From assembly GCF_019355555.1 (NCBI RefSeq), contig NZ_CP072141.1:1234001-1298000 (forward strand): a stretch of 64,000 nucleotides of DNA, read 5' to 3'. Under the pieces are notes generated by a model. The model saw only the letters and a list, made by a program, of their open reading frames with translations. It searched no databases and was not told where the DNA came from. This DNA is from Rhizobium sp. L51/94 (GTDB lineage Bacteria > Pseudomonadota > Alphaproteobacteria > Rhizobiales > Rhizobiaceae). Below, in pieces: positions 1-8,911 of this stretch (its first letter is position 1; each line of letters starts with the position of its first letter). The translations under genes were made by a program, and so were the position numbers.

Positions 1-1
1 G

Positions 2-352
2 GCAACGATCTCCAACAGCCTGTCGAACAAGTTCACCGTCGTCGAGGTCGAGGGTCTCGACCGGACCGGACTTTTGTCGGAGGTGACGGCGGTCCTCTCC
101 GATCTGTCGCTGGACATCCAGTCGGCCCGCATCACGACCTTCGGTGAAAAGGTCATCGATACGTTCTACGTCACCGATCTCGTCGGCCAGAAGATTTCCA
201 ACGAGAACAAGCGCGGCAACATCATCGCCCGGCTGAAGGCTGTGATGGCTGGCGAGGAGGACGAGCTGCGCCAGCGCATGCCGTCGGGCATTATCGCCCC
301 CTCGGAGACGCCGCTCGACGATCATGAAGAAAAGGCCGGTTCCGCAGCATGA
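2..352 (+). CDS. glnD: Bifunctional uridylyltransferase/uridylyl-removing enzyme, C-terminal end (partial)
   Basis: This is the last 116 codons of a gene that begins before the window. GlnD adds UMP to and removes it from PII proteins according to glutamine level, and so sets nitrogen-assimilation activity in the cytoplasm. The visible part is an ACT domain ([17 protein letters not shown] at the start of the window), the glutamine-sensing module at the GlnD C-terminus. It stays open from the window edge to TGA 350-352. The stop overlaps the murJ start (ATGA), suggesting translational coupling. The glnD-murJ order is usual in rhizobia. Confidence 0.85.
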   Translation, partial: ATISNSLSNKFTVVEVEGLDRTGLLSEVTAVLSDLSLDIQSARITTFGEKVIDTFYVTDLVGQKISNENKRGNIIARLKAVMAGEEDELRQRMPSGIIAPSETPLDDHEEKAGSAA

Positions 353-1938
353 GTCTCGTACGTAAATTTGCGACCGTCGGTGGCGCGACGCTCGGCAGCC
401 GCATGTTTGGTTTCGCCCGCGAAACACTGATGGCGGCAGCGCTCGGTACCGGGCCGATGGCCGACGTCTTCTACGCCGCCTTCCGTTTTCCCAACCTGTT
501 TCGCCGGCTCTTTGCAGAGGGCGCTTTCAATGCCGCCTTCGTGCCTCTTTTTGCCAAGGAGATCGAGGCGAACGGCATCGACGGCGCAAAGCGGTTTTCC
601 GAGGAAGTCTTTGGCGTGCTGTTTTCCGTGCTGTTCCTCATCACCGTGGTGATGGAACTCTGCATGCCGCTGCTGGTTCGATTTGTCATCGCGCCGGGCT
701 TTGCCGACGATGCCGACAAGATGTCGATCACGGTGCGCATGGCGGCAGTGATGTTCCCGTATCTGATGTGCATGTCGCTGACGGCGATGATGAGCGGCAT
801 GCTGAATTCGCTGCATCATTTCTTCGCTGCCGCCATCGCGCCGGTTTTCCTCAACGTGGTGATGATCGGCGCGCTGCTCTACGCGCTCTATGTCGGCGCG
901 CCACCGCTTTCGACTGCCTGGTATATGTCCTGGGGTGTGCTGGTCGCCGGCATCCTGCAGCTGGCTGTCGTCTATTTCGGCGTGCTGCATGCCGGCATCT
1001 CGATCGGTATCCGCTTTCCGAAAATCACGCCCAACGTCAAGCGGCTGCTTATTCTGGCAGTTCCTGCCGCGATTACCGGCGGCATTACCCAGATCAACCA
1101 GATGATCGGCCAGGCCATCGCCTCCAGCCAGGAAGGCGCCATCGCCGCCCTGCAATATGCCGACCGCATCTACCAGCTGCCGCTCGGTGTCGTCGGCGTC
1201 GCAGTCGGCGTCGTGCTGCTGCCGGAACTTGCCCGTTCGCTGAAGGGCGGCAACCTGCGCGAGGCCGGCAACCTGCAGAACCGCTCGATCGAATTCGTGC
1301 TGTTCATGACCATTCCCGCCGCCTTCGCGTTGTGGATCCTCTCCGACGAGATCATCCGGCTGCTCTACGAGCGCGGCGCTTTCCACGCGCAGAACACCGC
1401 CGTCGTCGGCGCTATCCTTGCCATCTACGGCATCGGCCTGCCTGCCTTCGTCATGATCAAGGCGCTGCAGCCGGGCTTTTACGCCCGCGAGGATACGAAA
1501 ACGCCGATGCGCTTTTCCGCTGTCGCCGTCGCTGTGAACTGCGCCACGGCGCTGACCCTATTCCCGCATATGGGCGCTCCCGGCATTGCAGTGGCCGAGG
1601 CGACGGCAGGCTGGATCAGCACGGTACTGCTGTTTGGCACGCTCCTGCGTCGCGGCCACCTGGTGTGGGAATGGGCGCTGGCCCGCCGTGCCGCGCTGCT
1701 GGTCGTGGCCGCCTGCGTCATGGGTGCCGTCATCTTTTATCTGAAGCAGCGCTGGGCACCCGAACTGGCGTCCAGTGCATCGCTACCGACCAAGCTCGGC
1801 ACTCTCGGCTTGTTGATCGCCATTTCGATGGTTGTCTATTTCGCCACCGCCTTCCTCATCGGCGGCGCAAATCTTGGCATGATTCGCCGAAACCTCAATC
1901 GCAAGCCGGTGGCAAAGGATGAGGGGCCTACAGCGTGA
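349..1938 (+). CDS. murJ: Lipid II flippase MurJ (MviN)
   Basis: A 529-residue polytopic inner-membrane protein of the MOP superfamily, expected to flip lipid II across the membrane for peptidoglycan synthesis. The N-terminal stretch [12 protein letters not shown] and the following [24 protein letters not shown] are characteristic of MurJ. About 14 hydrophobic segments can be picked out, and the length matches the family. Its start overlaps the glnD stop by 4 bp. Its 3' end overlaps the convergent TetR gene by 11 bp. Confidence 0.95.
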   Translation: MSLVRKFATVGGATLGSRMFGFARETLMAAALGTGPMADVFYAAFRFPNLFRRLFAEGAFNAAFVPLFAKEIEANGIDGAKRFSEEVFGVLFSVLFLITVVMELCMPLLVRFVIAPGFADDADKMSITVRMAAVMFPYLMCMSLTAMMSGMLNSLHHFFAAAIAPVFLNVVMIGALLYALYVGAPPLSTAWYMSWGVLVAGILQLAVVYFGVLHAGISIGIRFPKITPNVKRLLILAVPAAITGGITQINQMIGQAIASSQEGAIAALQYADRIYQLPLGVVGVAVGVVLLPELARSLKGGNLREAGNLQNRSIEFVLFMTIPAAFALWILSDEIIRLLYERGAFHAQNTAVVGAILAIYGIGLPAFVMIKALQPGFYAREDTKTPMRFSAVAVAVNCATALTLFPHMGAPGIAVAEATAGWISTVLLFGTLLRRGHLVWEWALARRAALLVVAACVMGAVIFYLKQRWAPELASSASLPTKLGTLGLLIAISMVVYFATAFLIGGANLGMIRRNLNRKPVAKDEGPTA

Positions 1939-2620
1939 CGACTGCCTGGGGCGACAGGGTTGTCTCGCGGATTTCTTCGAATGCCTGCCTTGCGGCGGGG
2001 CTGAGATAAGGGCGGAAAAGCGCGGATACCTGGTTGATACCCCAGTCCAGGTGCTCCTCTCCGAGCGCCGATACCCGCTGCTGCAGGTTGAGATACACGG
2101 CCCAGTAGGTGGCGACGATCCACACATTTGCCAGCAGAGGCGCCCTGTCGTCGGCTGGTACGGTGATCAGGGCCTCGCTTTCCATACGCTTCAGGATTTC
2201 GTCCAGCGCGTGGCCCATCAGCGTGCTGACACTCCGGATTGCCTCGGCGAGCGATGGAGCAACCGCAAGCAGGTCGACAAGGTCGCGAAACAGGAAGCGA
2301 TAGTCCCAAACGAGCGAAAACCACTGGCGCAGAAGGCCGGGATAGCTCGCCGGATCGTTGGCAGGAGCGGAGTGCGCGCTCGTGACAAAGCCGGCCGCCG
2401 CCGTCTCGAACCCTGAAAACAGGCTGGTGATCAGCGACTCCTTGGTGCGGAAGTGGTAATAAAGGTTTCCCTCGTTGATCCCGACCATGCCGGCAATCTC
2501 GGCTGTAGTCACACGACCGGGGCTCTTTTCATTGAACAGCGAAAGCGCTGCGACCAGGATCCTGTCGCGCGTGGGCATGCGTTTCTTCGACTTTCCTGCC
2601 GGCAAATCACCATCGACCAT
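1928..2620 (-). CDS. TetR-family transcriptional regulator
   Basis: A 230-residue one-component regulator. An N-terminal helix-turn-helix lies at about residues 38-57 (TAEIAGMVGINEGNLYYHFRT), followed by a helical ligand domain with no obvious ligand signature. I chose the ATG at 2620 because upstream in-frame codons run through the operator region and do not resemble a TetR N-terminus. It is divergent from the P450 gene; two near-identical palindromes lie between them, so autoregulation and repression of the P450 are likely. The inducer is unknown. Confidence 0.88.
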   Translation of the reverse strand: MVDGDLPAGKSKKRMPTRDRILVAALSLFNEKSPGRVTTAEIAGMVGINEGNLYYHFRTKESLITSLFSGFETAAAGFVTSAHSAPANDPASYPGLLRQWFSLVWDYRFLFRDLVDLLAVAPSLAEAIRSVSTLMGHALDEILKRMESEALITVPADDRAPLLANVWIVATYWAVYLNLQQRVSALGEEHLDWGINQVSALFRPYLSPAARQAFEEIRETTLSPQAVVTL

Positions 2621-2637
2621 ATCCGCCCCTTGCAAAT

Positions 2638-2655
2638 ATAAGGTATTCACCTTAT
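2638..2655. promoter_or_regulatory. Putative TetR operator 1
   Basis: Perfect inverted repeat ATAAGGT-ATTC-ACCTTAT between the TetR gene and the P450 gene. It shares the core AAGGT-N4-ACCTT with a second site centred 24 bp away. Assignment to the adjacent TetR protein is inference from position and symmetry. Confidence 0.7.
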
Positions 2656-2661
2656 TTCTCT

Positions 2662-2679
2662 TTAAGGTAATCACCTTAA
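2662..2679. promoter_or_regulatory. Putative TetR operator 2
   Basis: Perfect inverted repeat TTAAGGT-AATC-ACCTTAA, same core as operator 1. It lies 44 bp before the P450 start codon and 41 bp before the TetR start, so a repressor bound here could block both divergent promoters. Confidence 0.7.
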
Positions 2680-2723
2680 GGTAGACGCTATCGCAGTTTC
2701 TGCGTTCGAACAAGGAGCCAGGC

Positions 2724-4109
2724 ATGCAAGCCGCAACCGCAGTGCCCTCATCGTCCAACTTGCCGTTTATTCCCCGCCGGTCCACCGCCGCAGCAATTGT
2801 CGCGGTGATCAGAAATCCGCTGCAGGCCTTGCCCCCGCAAGTGTTCACGGAACGCGTGGTTTTCGCCAAGCGCGCCGGCAAGACTCATGTCTATCTCACC
2901 GATCCCGTCCTCATTCACGAAGCTCTCGTTGGCAATGCGGATGCGCTGAGCAAGGGCGAGAATGTGCGCAGGGCGCTGGGTCCGGCCCTCGGCGAAGGGC
3001 TTCTCACTGCCGACGGGTCGCACTGGAAATGGCAGCGACAGGCAGTCGCCGGCGCATTTCGCCATGATCGGCTTGTCGAACTGCAACCCGCCATGATCGC
3101 AGCGGCGGAAACCACCCGGGACCGGCTTCTGGCAGCCGAGGGCAGCACCGTCGATATCGGCCACGAAATGATGCGCACCACCTTCGACATTATCGTCGAG
3201 ACCATGATGTCGGGCGGCCATGGAATCGACGTGGCGCGGGTCGAGCAGGGGATCACCGACTACCTGAAACCTAGCGGTTGGACATTCGCACTCGCCATGC
3301 TCGGCGCTCCGGAATGGGTTCCCTTTCCCGGTCGCGGCAAGGCGCGGGATGCAGTGGCGTTTTTGCGCTCGAGCCTCGCCAGGGTCATCGCCGAGCGCCG
3401 GGTTGCGCCCGATGCCCGTTACGACCTCGTATCGATGCTGCTCTCCGCCTCCGATCCGGAAAGCGGCCGTAGCATGAGCGACGGCGAAATCGTTGATAAC
3501 CTCATGACCTTCATTACGGCTGGACACGAGACGACGGCGCTGGGCCTTGCCTGGACACTCCATCTCCTGGCAAAGCACCCGGAATATGAGGCCGCTGTCC
3601 TCGCGGAAATCGCAACGGTGACCGGGGGAGGCCCGCTGCGCCCGGAACACGTCGCGAGGCTCGGCTACACCAGGCAAGTCTTCTCGGAGGCCATGCGGCT
3701 CTATCCGCCGGCTCCCATCATCACCCGGACGGCCTTGCGTGAGTTCGCACTGGGCGAATTCAGGATCCCGGCAGGTGCGGATATCTACGTGCCGATCTAC
3801 GCACTCCATCGTCATCCGTCGCTCTGGTCCGATCCCGAGACATTCGATCCCGCTCGGTTTGCCCCGGATGCCGCCAAGGCCCGCCACCGTTACGCCTACA
3901 TGCCGTTCGGGGCAGGGCCACGGGTCTGTATCGGCAATGCTTTCGCCGTCATGGAGGCCGTCGCTATCCTCGCTGTACTCTTGCCAGCGCTGAGGCTCGG
4001 CAATCATGGTGCGGCAGATAAGAAGGCCATCATGAAAGTCACGCTGCGTCCCAAGGAAAACCTGATGATGGTCGTGCGTAAACGTGCCGCCCCGTCTCAG
4101 TCTTCATAG
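2724..4109 (+). CDS. Cytochrome P450 monooxygenase
   Basis: A 461-residue heme-thiolate monooxygenase. The I-helix oxygen-activation motif AGHETT is at about 266-271, the K-helix ExxR (EAMR) at 322-325, and the heme-binding loop FGAGPRVCIG at 395-404 with the axial Cys at 402. No membrane anchor or fused reductase is present, so it needs separate redox partners; none are encoded nearby. The FGAGPRVCIG loop and AGHETT are typical of bacterial P450s related to fatty-acid or xenobiotic hydroxylases, but the substrate cannot be read from sequence. Probably controlled by the divergent TetR gene. Confidence 0.93.
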   Translation: MQAATAVPSSSNLPFIPRRSTAAAIVAVIRNPLQALPPQVFTERVVFAKRAGKTHVYLTDPVLIHEALVGNADALSKGENVRRALGPALGEGLLTADGSHWKWQRQAVAGAFRHDRLVELQPAMIAAAETTRDRLLAAEGSTVDIGHEMMRTTFDIIVETMMSGGHGIDVARVEQGITDYLKPSGWTFALAMLGAPEWVPFPGRGKARDAVAFLRSSLARVIAERRVAPDARYDLVSMLLSASDPESGRSMSDGEIVDNLMTFITAGHETTALGLAWTLHLLAKHPEYEAAVLAEIATVTGGGPLRPEHVARLGYTRQVFSEAMRLYPPAPIITRTALREFALGEFRIPAGADIYVPIYALHRHPSLWSDPETFDPARFAPDAAKARHRYAYMPFGAGPRVCIGNAFAVMEAVAILAVLLPALRLGNHGAADKKAIMKVTLRPKENLMMVVRKRAAPSQSS

Positions 4110-4514
4110 GCGTTGCACGAAGCTGAAAGCGGTACAAATGCTATACGCAAGTTTCGTAATATACCAAGCTCAGGCGAGGATGCGGCTCGCTGCTGCCGCG
4201 CTCCATGGCAATGATTGCTGAGGACGCGATAAGGAGAGGGCTGCTTGATGCAGTACGATTGGACAGGTGTCCGCACAAAAAGGGTAAGACGGTTTAAGCA
4301 GGTCTCGCTGACACTCCTCAGCATGCTGATGCTCTATTGGGTGAGCCTGCAGATACGCTGATGTTGCCGCTTTCGTGCAGCGCTCGGTACTCCATCATGC
4401 CATGGGGGCGGGCGCCGTCATTGTTCACGATGCCGCACAGCCTGTGCGGATTGCGGTTATTTCCAGATGGGGCAGCGAGCCCTATTTCTACCTCCTGCTT
4501 CACAGGAGAAAGCC
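4110..4514. other. Intergenic stretch, no gene recognised
   Basis: About 400 bp between the P450 gene and an aldo/keto reductase. Short open frames exist on both strands, but none has a convincing ribosome-binding site or recognisable product. The last part (4501-4514) carries the Shine-Dalgarno CAGGAG of the next gene. A promoter for the reductase presumably lies here; I could not place it. Confidence 0.5.
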
Positions 4515-5384
4515 ATGTCCGCTACCCATCAGCCAGACACATTCACTCTCGGCAGTCACAGCGTCAAACGCATGGGCTACGGCGCCATGCAGCTTGCCGG
4601 ACCCGGCGTGTTCGGGCCGCCCCGTGATCGTGACGCCGCCATCGCTGTGCTCCGCGCCGCTGTCGAGGCCGGGGTCGATCACATCGACACCAGCGACTTC
4701 TACGGTCCGCATATCACCAACCAATTGATCCGCGAGGCGCTTCACCCCTATGCCGACGATCTGGTGATCGTCACCAAGATCGGTGCCAAGCGTGGCTCGG
4801 ACGCATCGTGGAACCCGGCCTTCTCTGCTGCCGAGTTGACCGAGGCCGTGCACGACAATCTGCGCAACCTTGGCCTCGATGTGCTCGATGTCGTCAACCT
4901 GCGCCTGATGTTCAGCGCCCATGGGCCGGCCGAAGGCTCGCTCGAGGCGCCCATGACCGTATTGGCCGACCTGCAGCGCCAGGGCCTCGTACGCCACATC
5001 GGGCTCAGCAATGCCACCCCGACGCAGATTGCCGAAGGCCGGCGTATCGCAGACATCGTCTGCATCCAGAACATGTACAATCTCGCCCACCGCAGCGACG
5101 ACGCGCTGATCGACGATCTCGCCCGCGACGGCATCGCCTATGTGCCGTTCTTTCCGCTTGGTGGTTTCAGCCCGCTGCAGTCCTCGGCTCTCGACAGCGT
5201 CGCTGCGAGCCTTGGCGCCACGCCGATGCAGGTTGCCCTTGCCTGGCTCCTCCGCCGCTCTCCCAACATCCTGCTCATTCCTGGCACCTCGTCCGTCGGG
5301 CATCTCAAGGAAAATCTGGCTGCTGCCGACCTTCAGCTTACCGAAGATGTCCTCAGGGCCCTCGACGGCGTGTCTGCTGGCTAA
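4515..5384 (+). CDS. Aldo/keto reductase family oxidoreductase (atypical active site)
   Basis: A 289-residue NADPH-dependent TIM-barrel reductase of unknown substrate. The family Asp and Tyr are seen at D59 and Y63 (HIDTSDFYG) and the Lys at K88 (VTKIG). At the fourth tetrad position, normally His, the sequence reads NLR (R130). The C-terminal cofactor segment IPGTSSVGHLKENL is intact. I chose ATG 4515 because of the CAGGAG 7 bp upstream; a 16-codon extension to 4467 is possible but lacks such a site. A paralogue with His in the same position is at 53591. Confidence 0.88.
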   Translation: MSATHQPDTFTLGSHSVKRMGYGAMQLAGPGVFGPPRDRDAAIAVLRAAVEAGVDHIDTSDFYGPHITNQLIREALHPYADDLVIVTKIGAKRGSDASWNPAFSAAELTEAVHDNLRNLGLDVLDVVNLRLMFSAHGPAEGSLEAPMTVLADLQRQGLVRHIGLSNATPTQIAEGRRIADIVCIQNMYNLAHRSDDALIDDLARDGIAYVPFFPLGGFSPLQSSALDSVAASLGATPMQVALAWLLRRSPNILLIPGTSSVGHLKENLAAADLQLTEDVLRALDGVSAG

Positions 5385-5424
5385 GGCAAACTCGGGGCGC
5401 CGCACTGCAATGGTGCGGTGCCCT

Positions 5425-5925
5425 CTAGCTGGATAGCCTCGCCCACCGCTCATGGTCGCGCCATTCGCCGGCGATCTTGAGGTATCTTTCGGAAAAGCCT
5501 TCGCGCTGAAATCCGGCTCGCCGCACCAGGGCCAGTGACGCAACATTATCCGGCTGGATGTTTGCTTCCAGCCGATGCAAACCAATTTCCGCGAAAGCGT
5601 GTTTGCAGACGCTATCGACCGCCTCGGTCATGAAGCCTTTCCGCGAAAGCCCGGAAATGCCGTAATAGCTGAGGTATCCGCTTCGGAACGCGCCCCAAAC
5701 AATCTCGCTGATATTCACCACGCCGACGATGGAACCGCTTGCTCGCTCGCGTGCGACGAAGCCGAGGTTGGGTCCGGTTATCGTCCTGGCGTACCACGCG
5801 TCGAAGCCATCCATATCCGTGAATGGAGCAATCCAGGGCGCATGAAAAGCTCTGCTCTTCCTGTTTGCCTCGATGAGGTCTTCAGCATCCGAAATATGGA
5901 CGCGATCGATTTGAATGTTCGGCAT
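5425..5925 (-). CDS. GNAT acetyltransferase, RimJ/RimL type
   Basis: A 166-residue N-acetyltransferase of the RimJ/RimL type, which acetylate protein N-termini or small amines. It shows the order typical of the family: a central sheet region GYLSYYGISGLSRKGFMTEAV carrying the acetyl-CoA loop, then HRLEANIQPDNVASLALVRRAGFQREGF. The start at 5925 is preceded by AAGGA at a good spacing. It converges on the upstream aldo/keto reductase. Substrate unknown. Confidence 0.85.
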   Translation of the reverse strand: MPNIQIDRVHISDAEDLIEANRKSRAFHAPWIAPFTDMDGFDAWYARTITGPNLGFVARERASGSIVGVVNISEIVWGAFRSGYLSYYGISGLSRKGFMTEAVDSVCKHAFAEIGLHRLEANIQPDNVASLALVRRAGFQREGFSERYLKIAGEWRDHERWARLSS

Positions 5926-6064
5926 ATGCTTCCTTTAGTTCCGCCGACAACGCCCGTAAAGTATGGTGGCCGTCGATATCCCGACGACCCTTTGCCTAAC
6001 TCGACGGTGGGCGTCCGCCCTAAGTAACCCACGACACCATCGTCCAGATAACAGAGAGCCCGAC

Positions 6065-6460
6065 ATGTCCGACCGATCCGTCTTTCTCGTCACCCTCGTT
6101 GTCGACGATTACGATGCTGCAAAGGCATTTTATTGCGACGCGCTTGGATTTGATTGCCAGCAGGATGAGGTCCAGGACGATGGCAAGCGCTGGGTCGTGG
6201 TGCGGCCTCCGGGCAAGGATGGGGCAGCGTTGCTGCTGGCGAGGGCGGAGGGTGAAGATCAGCGTGCGGCAATCGGCAACCAAACCGGCGGTCGCGTCGG
6301 CTTTTTCCTGAAGACCAGCGATTTCGCCCGCGATCACGCCACCATGCTGGACAAGGGCGTCACCTTCCTGGAGGCGCCCCGGCGCGAAATCTATGGCACG
6401 GTCGCGGTGTTTGCCGATCCCTATGGCAACCGCTGGGATCTGATCGAGCATTCTGCCTGA
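6065..6460 (+). CDS. VOC (glyoxalase/bleomycin-resistance fold) family protein
   Basis: A 131-residue single VOC module with the paired beta-alpha-beta-beta-beta units: VTLVVDDYDAAKAFYCDALGFDC at the start and VAVFADPYGNRWDLIE at the end, the latter carrying the usual metal-ligand Glu. Such proteins are metal-dependent lyases, dioxygenases or drug-binding proteins; which one cannot be told here. The start at 6065 fits the canonical N-terminus; an upstream ATG at 5963 would add a non-homologous leader. Confidence 0.85.
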   Translation: MSDRSVFLVTLVVDDYDAAKAFYCDALGFDCQQDEVQDDGKRWVVVRPPGKDGAALLLARAEGEDQRAAIGNQTGGRVGFFLKTSDFARDHATMLDKGVTFLEAPRREIYGTVAVFADPYGNRWDLIEHSA

Positions 6461-6559
6461 GATCCCTCTTGCTCGGCAGGTTGTCGCCGTGCATAAGCCG
6501 CGATGTTGCAACATGGGCGGAAAAGCCCTGGGGCCTTCCACAAGCCTATTGAGGACGAC

Positions 6560-7624
6560 ATGACCGAATTCAAGAAACTCGTATTTTCCGGCGTCCAGCC
6601 GACCGGCAACCTGCATCTCGGTAATTATCTCGGCGCCATCAAGAAATTCGTAGCGCTGCAGGACAATAACGACTGCATCTACTGCGTCGTCGACATGCAC
6701 GCATTGACTGCGCAACTCGTCCACGACGACATGCCTGGCCAGATCCGCTCGATTACCGCAGCTTTTCTCGCTGCCGGCATCGACCCCGAAAAGCATATCG
6801 TCTTCGCCCAGTCGTCCGTGCCCCAGCACGCCGAACTCGCCTGGATCTTCAATTGCGTTGCCCGCATCGGCTGGATGAACCGCATGACGCAGTTCAAGGA
6901 CAAGGCTGGCAAGGATCGTGAAAATGCCTCGCTCGGGCTCTACGCCTATCCAAGCCTGATGGCGGCCGATATTCTCGTCTATCGCGGCACGCATGTGCCC
7001 GTCGGCGATGACCAGAAGCAGCATCTGGAGCTTGCCCGCGACATCGCCATGAAGTTCAACATCGACTACGCCGAGCACATCCGCCGCGCTGGCACCGGGC
7101 TTGATATCGTCGTTGGCGAACAGCCGGTGCATGCCTTCTTCCCGCTGGTGGAACCGCTGATCGATGGCCCTGCGCCGCGTGTCATGTCGCTGAAGGATGG
7201 CTCCAAGAAGATGTCGAAGTCGGATCCATCGGACCTGTCGCGCATCAACCTGATGGACGACGAGGAGACCATCTCCAAGAAGATCCGCAAGGCGAAGACC
7301 GATCCGGATGGCTTGCCGAGCGAGATCGCCGGACTTGCCGGGCGCCCGGAAGCCGACAATCTCGTCGGCATCTACGCAGCACTTGCCGACAAGACCAAGG
7401 CGGAGGTCCTCGCCGAATTCGGCGGCCAGCAGTTCTCGGTTTTCAAGCCGGCGCTGGTCGATGTCGCGGTTGCTACCCTGGCGCCGATCACCGGCGAAAT
7501 GCGCCGGCTGATGGCCGACCCCGGTCATATCGATGCCGTGCTGCGCGATGGTGGAGCAAGGGCCCGGGCCCGGGCCGAAGTCACCATGCAGCAGGTCCGC
7601 GATATCGTCGGCTTCATCTCCTAG
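6560..7624 (+). CDS. trpS: Tryptophanyl-tRNA synthetase
   Basis: A 354-residue class I aminoacyl-tRNA synthetase charging tRNA-Trp. The HIGH-type motif reads HLGN at residues 19-22 after the diagnostic FSGVQPTG. The KMSKS loop is at about residues 217-221. Length is normal. The start at 6560 gives the expected [16 protein letters not shown]; an upstream in-frame ATG at 6503 adds a non-conserved leader. In other rhizobia trpS directly follows murJ; here it is about 4.6 kb away. Confidence 0.96.
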   Translation: MTEFKKLVFSGVQPTGNLHLGNYLGAIKKFVALQDNNDCIYCVVDMHALTAQLVHDDMPGQIRSITAAFLAAGIDPEKHIVFAQSSVPQHAELAWIFNCVARIGWMNRMTQFKDKAGKDRENASLGLYAYPSLMAADILVYRGTHVPVGDDQKQHLELARDIAMKFNIDYAEHIRRAGTGLDIVVGEQPVHAFFPLVEPLIDGPAPRVMSLKDGSKKMSKSDPSDLSRINLMDDEETISKKIRKAKTDPDGLPSEIAGLAGRPEADNLVGIYAALADKTKAEVLAEFGGQQFSVFKPALVDVAVATLAPITGEMRRLMADPGHIDAVLRDGGARARARAEVTMQQVRDIVGFIS

Positions 7625-7638
7625 GTCACGTGTCCAGT

Positions 7639-7665
7639 CTCCTTCTCCCTGCTGGGGAGAAGGAG
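7639..7665. repeat. Palindromic intergenic element (possible trpS terminator)
   Basis: Perfect 11-bp inverted repeat CTCCTTCTCCC-TGCTG-GGGAGAAGGAG 14 bp after the trpS stop. Similar CTTCTCC/GGAGAAG palindromes are scattered between genes in rhizobial genomes, and a related copy is at 58548-58569. No T-run follows, so intrinsic termination is uncertain. Confidence 0.6.
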
Positions 7666-7712
7666 AAGACGGGGGCTTGCAAAAATCGGCCATCACGTGT
7701 CAGAGTCCGGCC

Positions 7713-8204
7713 ATGGTATCACAGCGACTTTCACGGCTAGAAGGCCATCGCCGCAAGTTCATGGCGGTGATCGACGGCACTCCGGAATGCCAGCGTGCGG
7801 TGCACTACGCTGGCCGGCGGGCGAAGAATTCCAATGGCGGTCTGCTGCTGCTCTACGTCATTCCCGATGGTGATTTCCAGCAGTGGCTGGGGGTCGAGGA
7901 AATCATGCGCGCGGAAGCGCGCGAGGAGGCCGAAGCTGTTGTCGCCAAGGCTGCCCAGCTTGTGCGGGAAACCATCGGCATCGAGCCCGAAACGGTCATC
8001 CGCGAGGGCGATGTTGCGGAACAGCTGAATGCAGTGATCGACGAGGACCGCGACGTCGCCATTCTTGTTCTGGCAGCGGGATCGAACAAGGAAGGTCCGG
8101 GGCCGCTGGTATCGTCCGTCGCCGGTCGCTCCGCAGCCTTCCCGATCCCGGTCACGGTGCTGCCGGATTCGCTGACAAACGAGGAAATCGACGCTCTTTG
8201 CTGA
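7713..8204 (+). CDS. Universal stress protein family (UspA fold)
   Basis: A 163-residue single Usp domain: the core begins KFMAVIDGTPECQRAVHYAGRRA, and the second half carries the stretch DVAILVLAAGSNKEGPGPLVSSVAGRSA resembling the nucleotide-binding loop. The exact G-x2-G-x9-G(S/T) signature of ATP-binding members is not clean here. Role is stress survival by inference only. ATG 7713 was chosen because the upstream in-frame extension runs through the palindromic element. Confidence 0.85.
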   Translation: MVSQRLSRLEGHRRKFMAVIDGTPECQRAVHYAGRRAKNSNGGLLLLYVIPDGDFQQWLGVEEIMRAEAREEAEAVVAKAAQLVRETIGIEPETVIREGDVAEQLNAVIDEDRDVAILVLAAGSNKEGPGPLVSSVAGRSAAFPIPVTVLPDSLTNEEIDALC

Positions 8205-8319
8205 TCCCGTTGCCGATTTGTTGAGTGTGGCGGTCTTGATTGGTTGGCCGAAAAGGCCTATTTTCTTTTGAAGAGTTCTAAACGACGGACAGGCTCATGC
8301 CGCCGTCATGGAGATGACG

Positions 8320-8886
8320 ATGTTCATTCAGACCGAGTCCACGCCGAACCCCGCAACGCTGAAATTCCTGCCTGGCAAGGTTGTCATGGAAAATGGCACG
8401 GCGGAGTTCCGCAGCGCCGCCGACGCGCAGGTTTCGCCACTCGCGGCCCGCCTGTTCACCGTGCCCGGAGTCACCGGCGTCTATTTCGGCTATGATTTCA
8501 TCAGCGTCTCCAAGGATGATCAGGAATGGCAGCATCTGAAGCCAGCTATCCTCGGCTCGATCATGGAGCATTTCATGTCCGGCAAGCCCGTCATGGGCAC
8601 GTCCTCGGCATTGTCGGAAGTCACGGATGCCGATGGCGAGTTCTTCGCCGAGGGCGATGAGTCCATCGTCTTGACGATCAAGGAACTGCTGGAGACCCGT
8701 GTCCGTCCGGCCGTCGCCCAGGATGGGGGCGACATCACTTTCCGCGGCTTCCGGGATGGCACCGTCTTTCTCAACATGAAAGGCTCATGCGCCGGCTGCC
8801 CTTCGTCCACCGCCACGCTGAAGCACGGCGTCCAGAACCTCCTCCGCCATTTCGTGCCCGAAGTGCTGGAAGTCGAAGCGGTCTGA
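8320..8886 (+). CDS. NifU-like Fe-S cluster carrier (Nfu type)
   Basis: A 188-residue protein with an N-terminal Nfu domain (FIQTESTPNPATLKFLPG) and a C-terminal NifU domain containing CAGCP, the CxxC pair that binds a [4Fe-4S] cluster. It probably delivers clusters to apo-proteins in the cytoplasm. The ATG at 8320 is preceded by GGAG at 8310-8313; another ATG at 8308 overlaps that site and is less likely. The nfu-tsaB-rimI-fur order is common in rhizobia. Confidence 0.93.
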   Translation: MFIQTESTPNPATLKFLPGKVVMENGTAEFRSAADAQVSPLAARLFTVPGVTGVYFGYDFISVSKDDQEWQHLKPAILGSIMEHFMSGKPVMGTSSALSEVTDADGEFFAEGDESIVLTIKELLETRVRPAVAQDGGDITFRGFRDGTVFLNMKGSCAGCPSSTATLKHGVQNLLRHFVPEVLEVEAV

Positions 8887-8911
8887 TCGGGATTTTCCGG
8901 AAACGTCGAAA

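Noticed and set aside
4097..4503. Two minus-strand frames of 60-75 codons after the P450 gene
   Set aside because: No ribosome-binding sites, low-complexity composition and no recognisable family.
6020..7696. Minus-strand open frame (about 558 codons) opposite the VOC gene and trpS
   Set aside because: Shadow of trpS codon bias; no domain.
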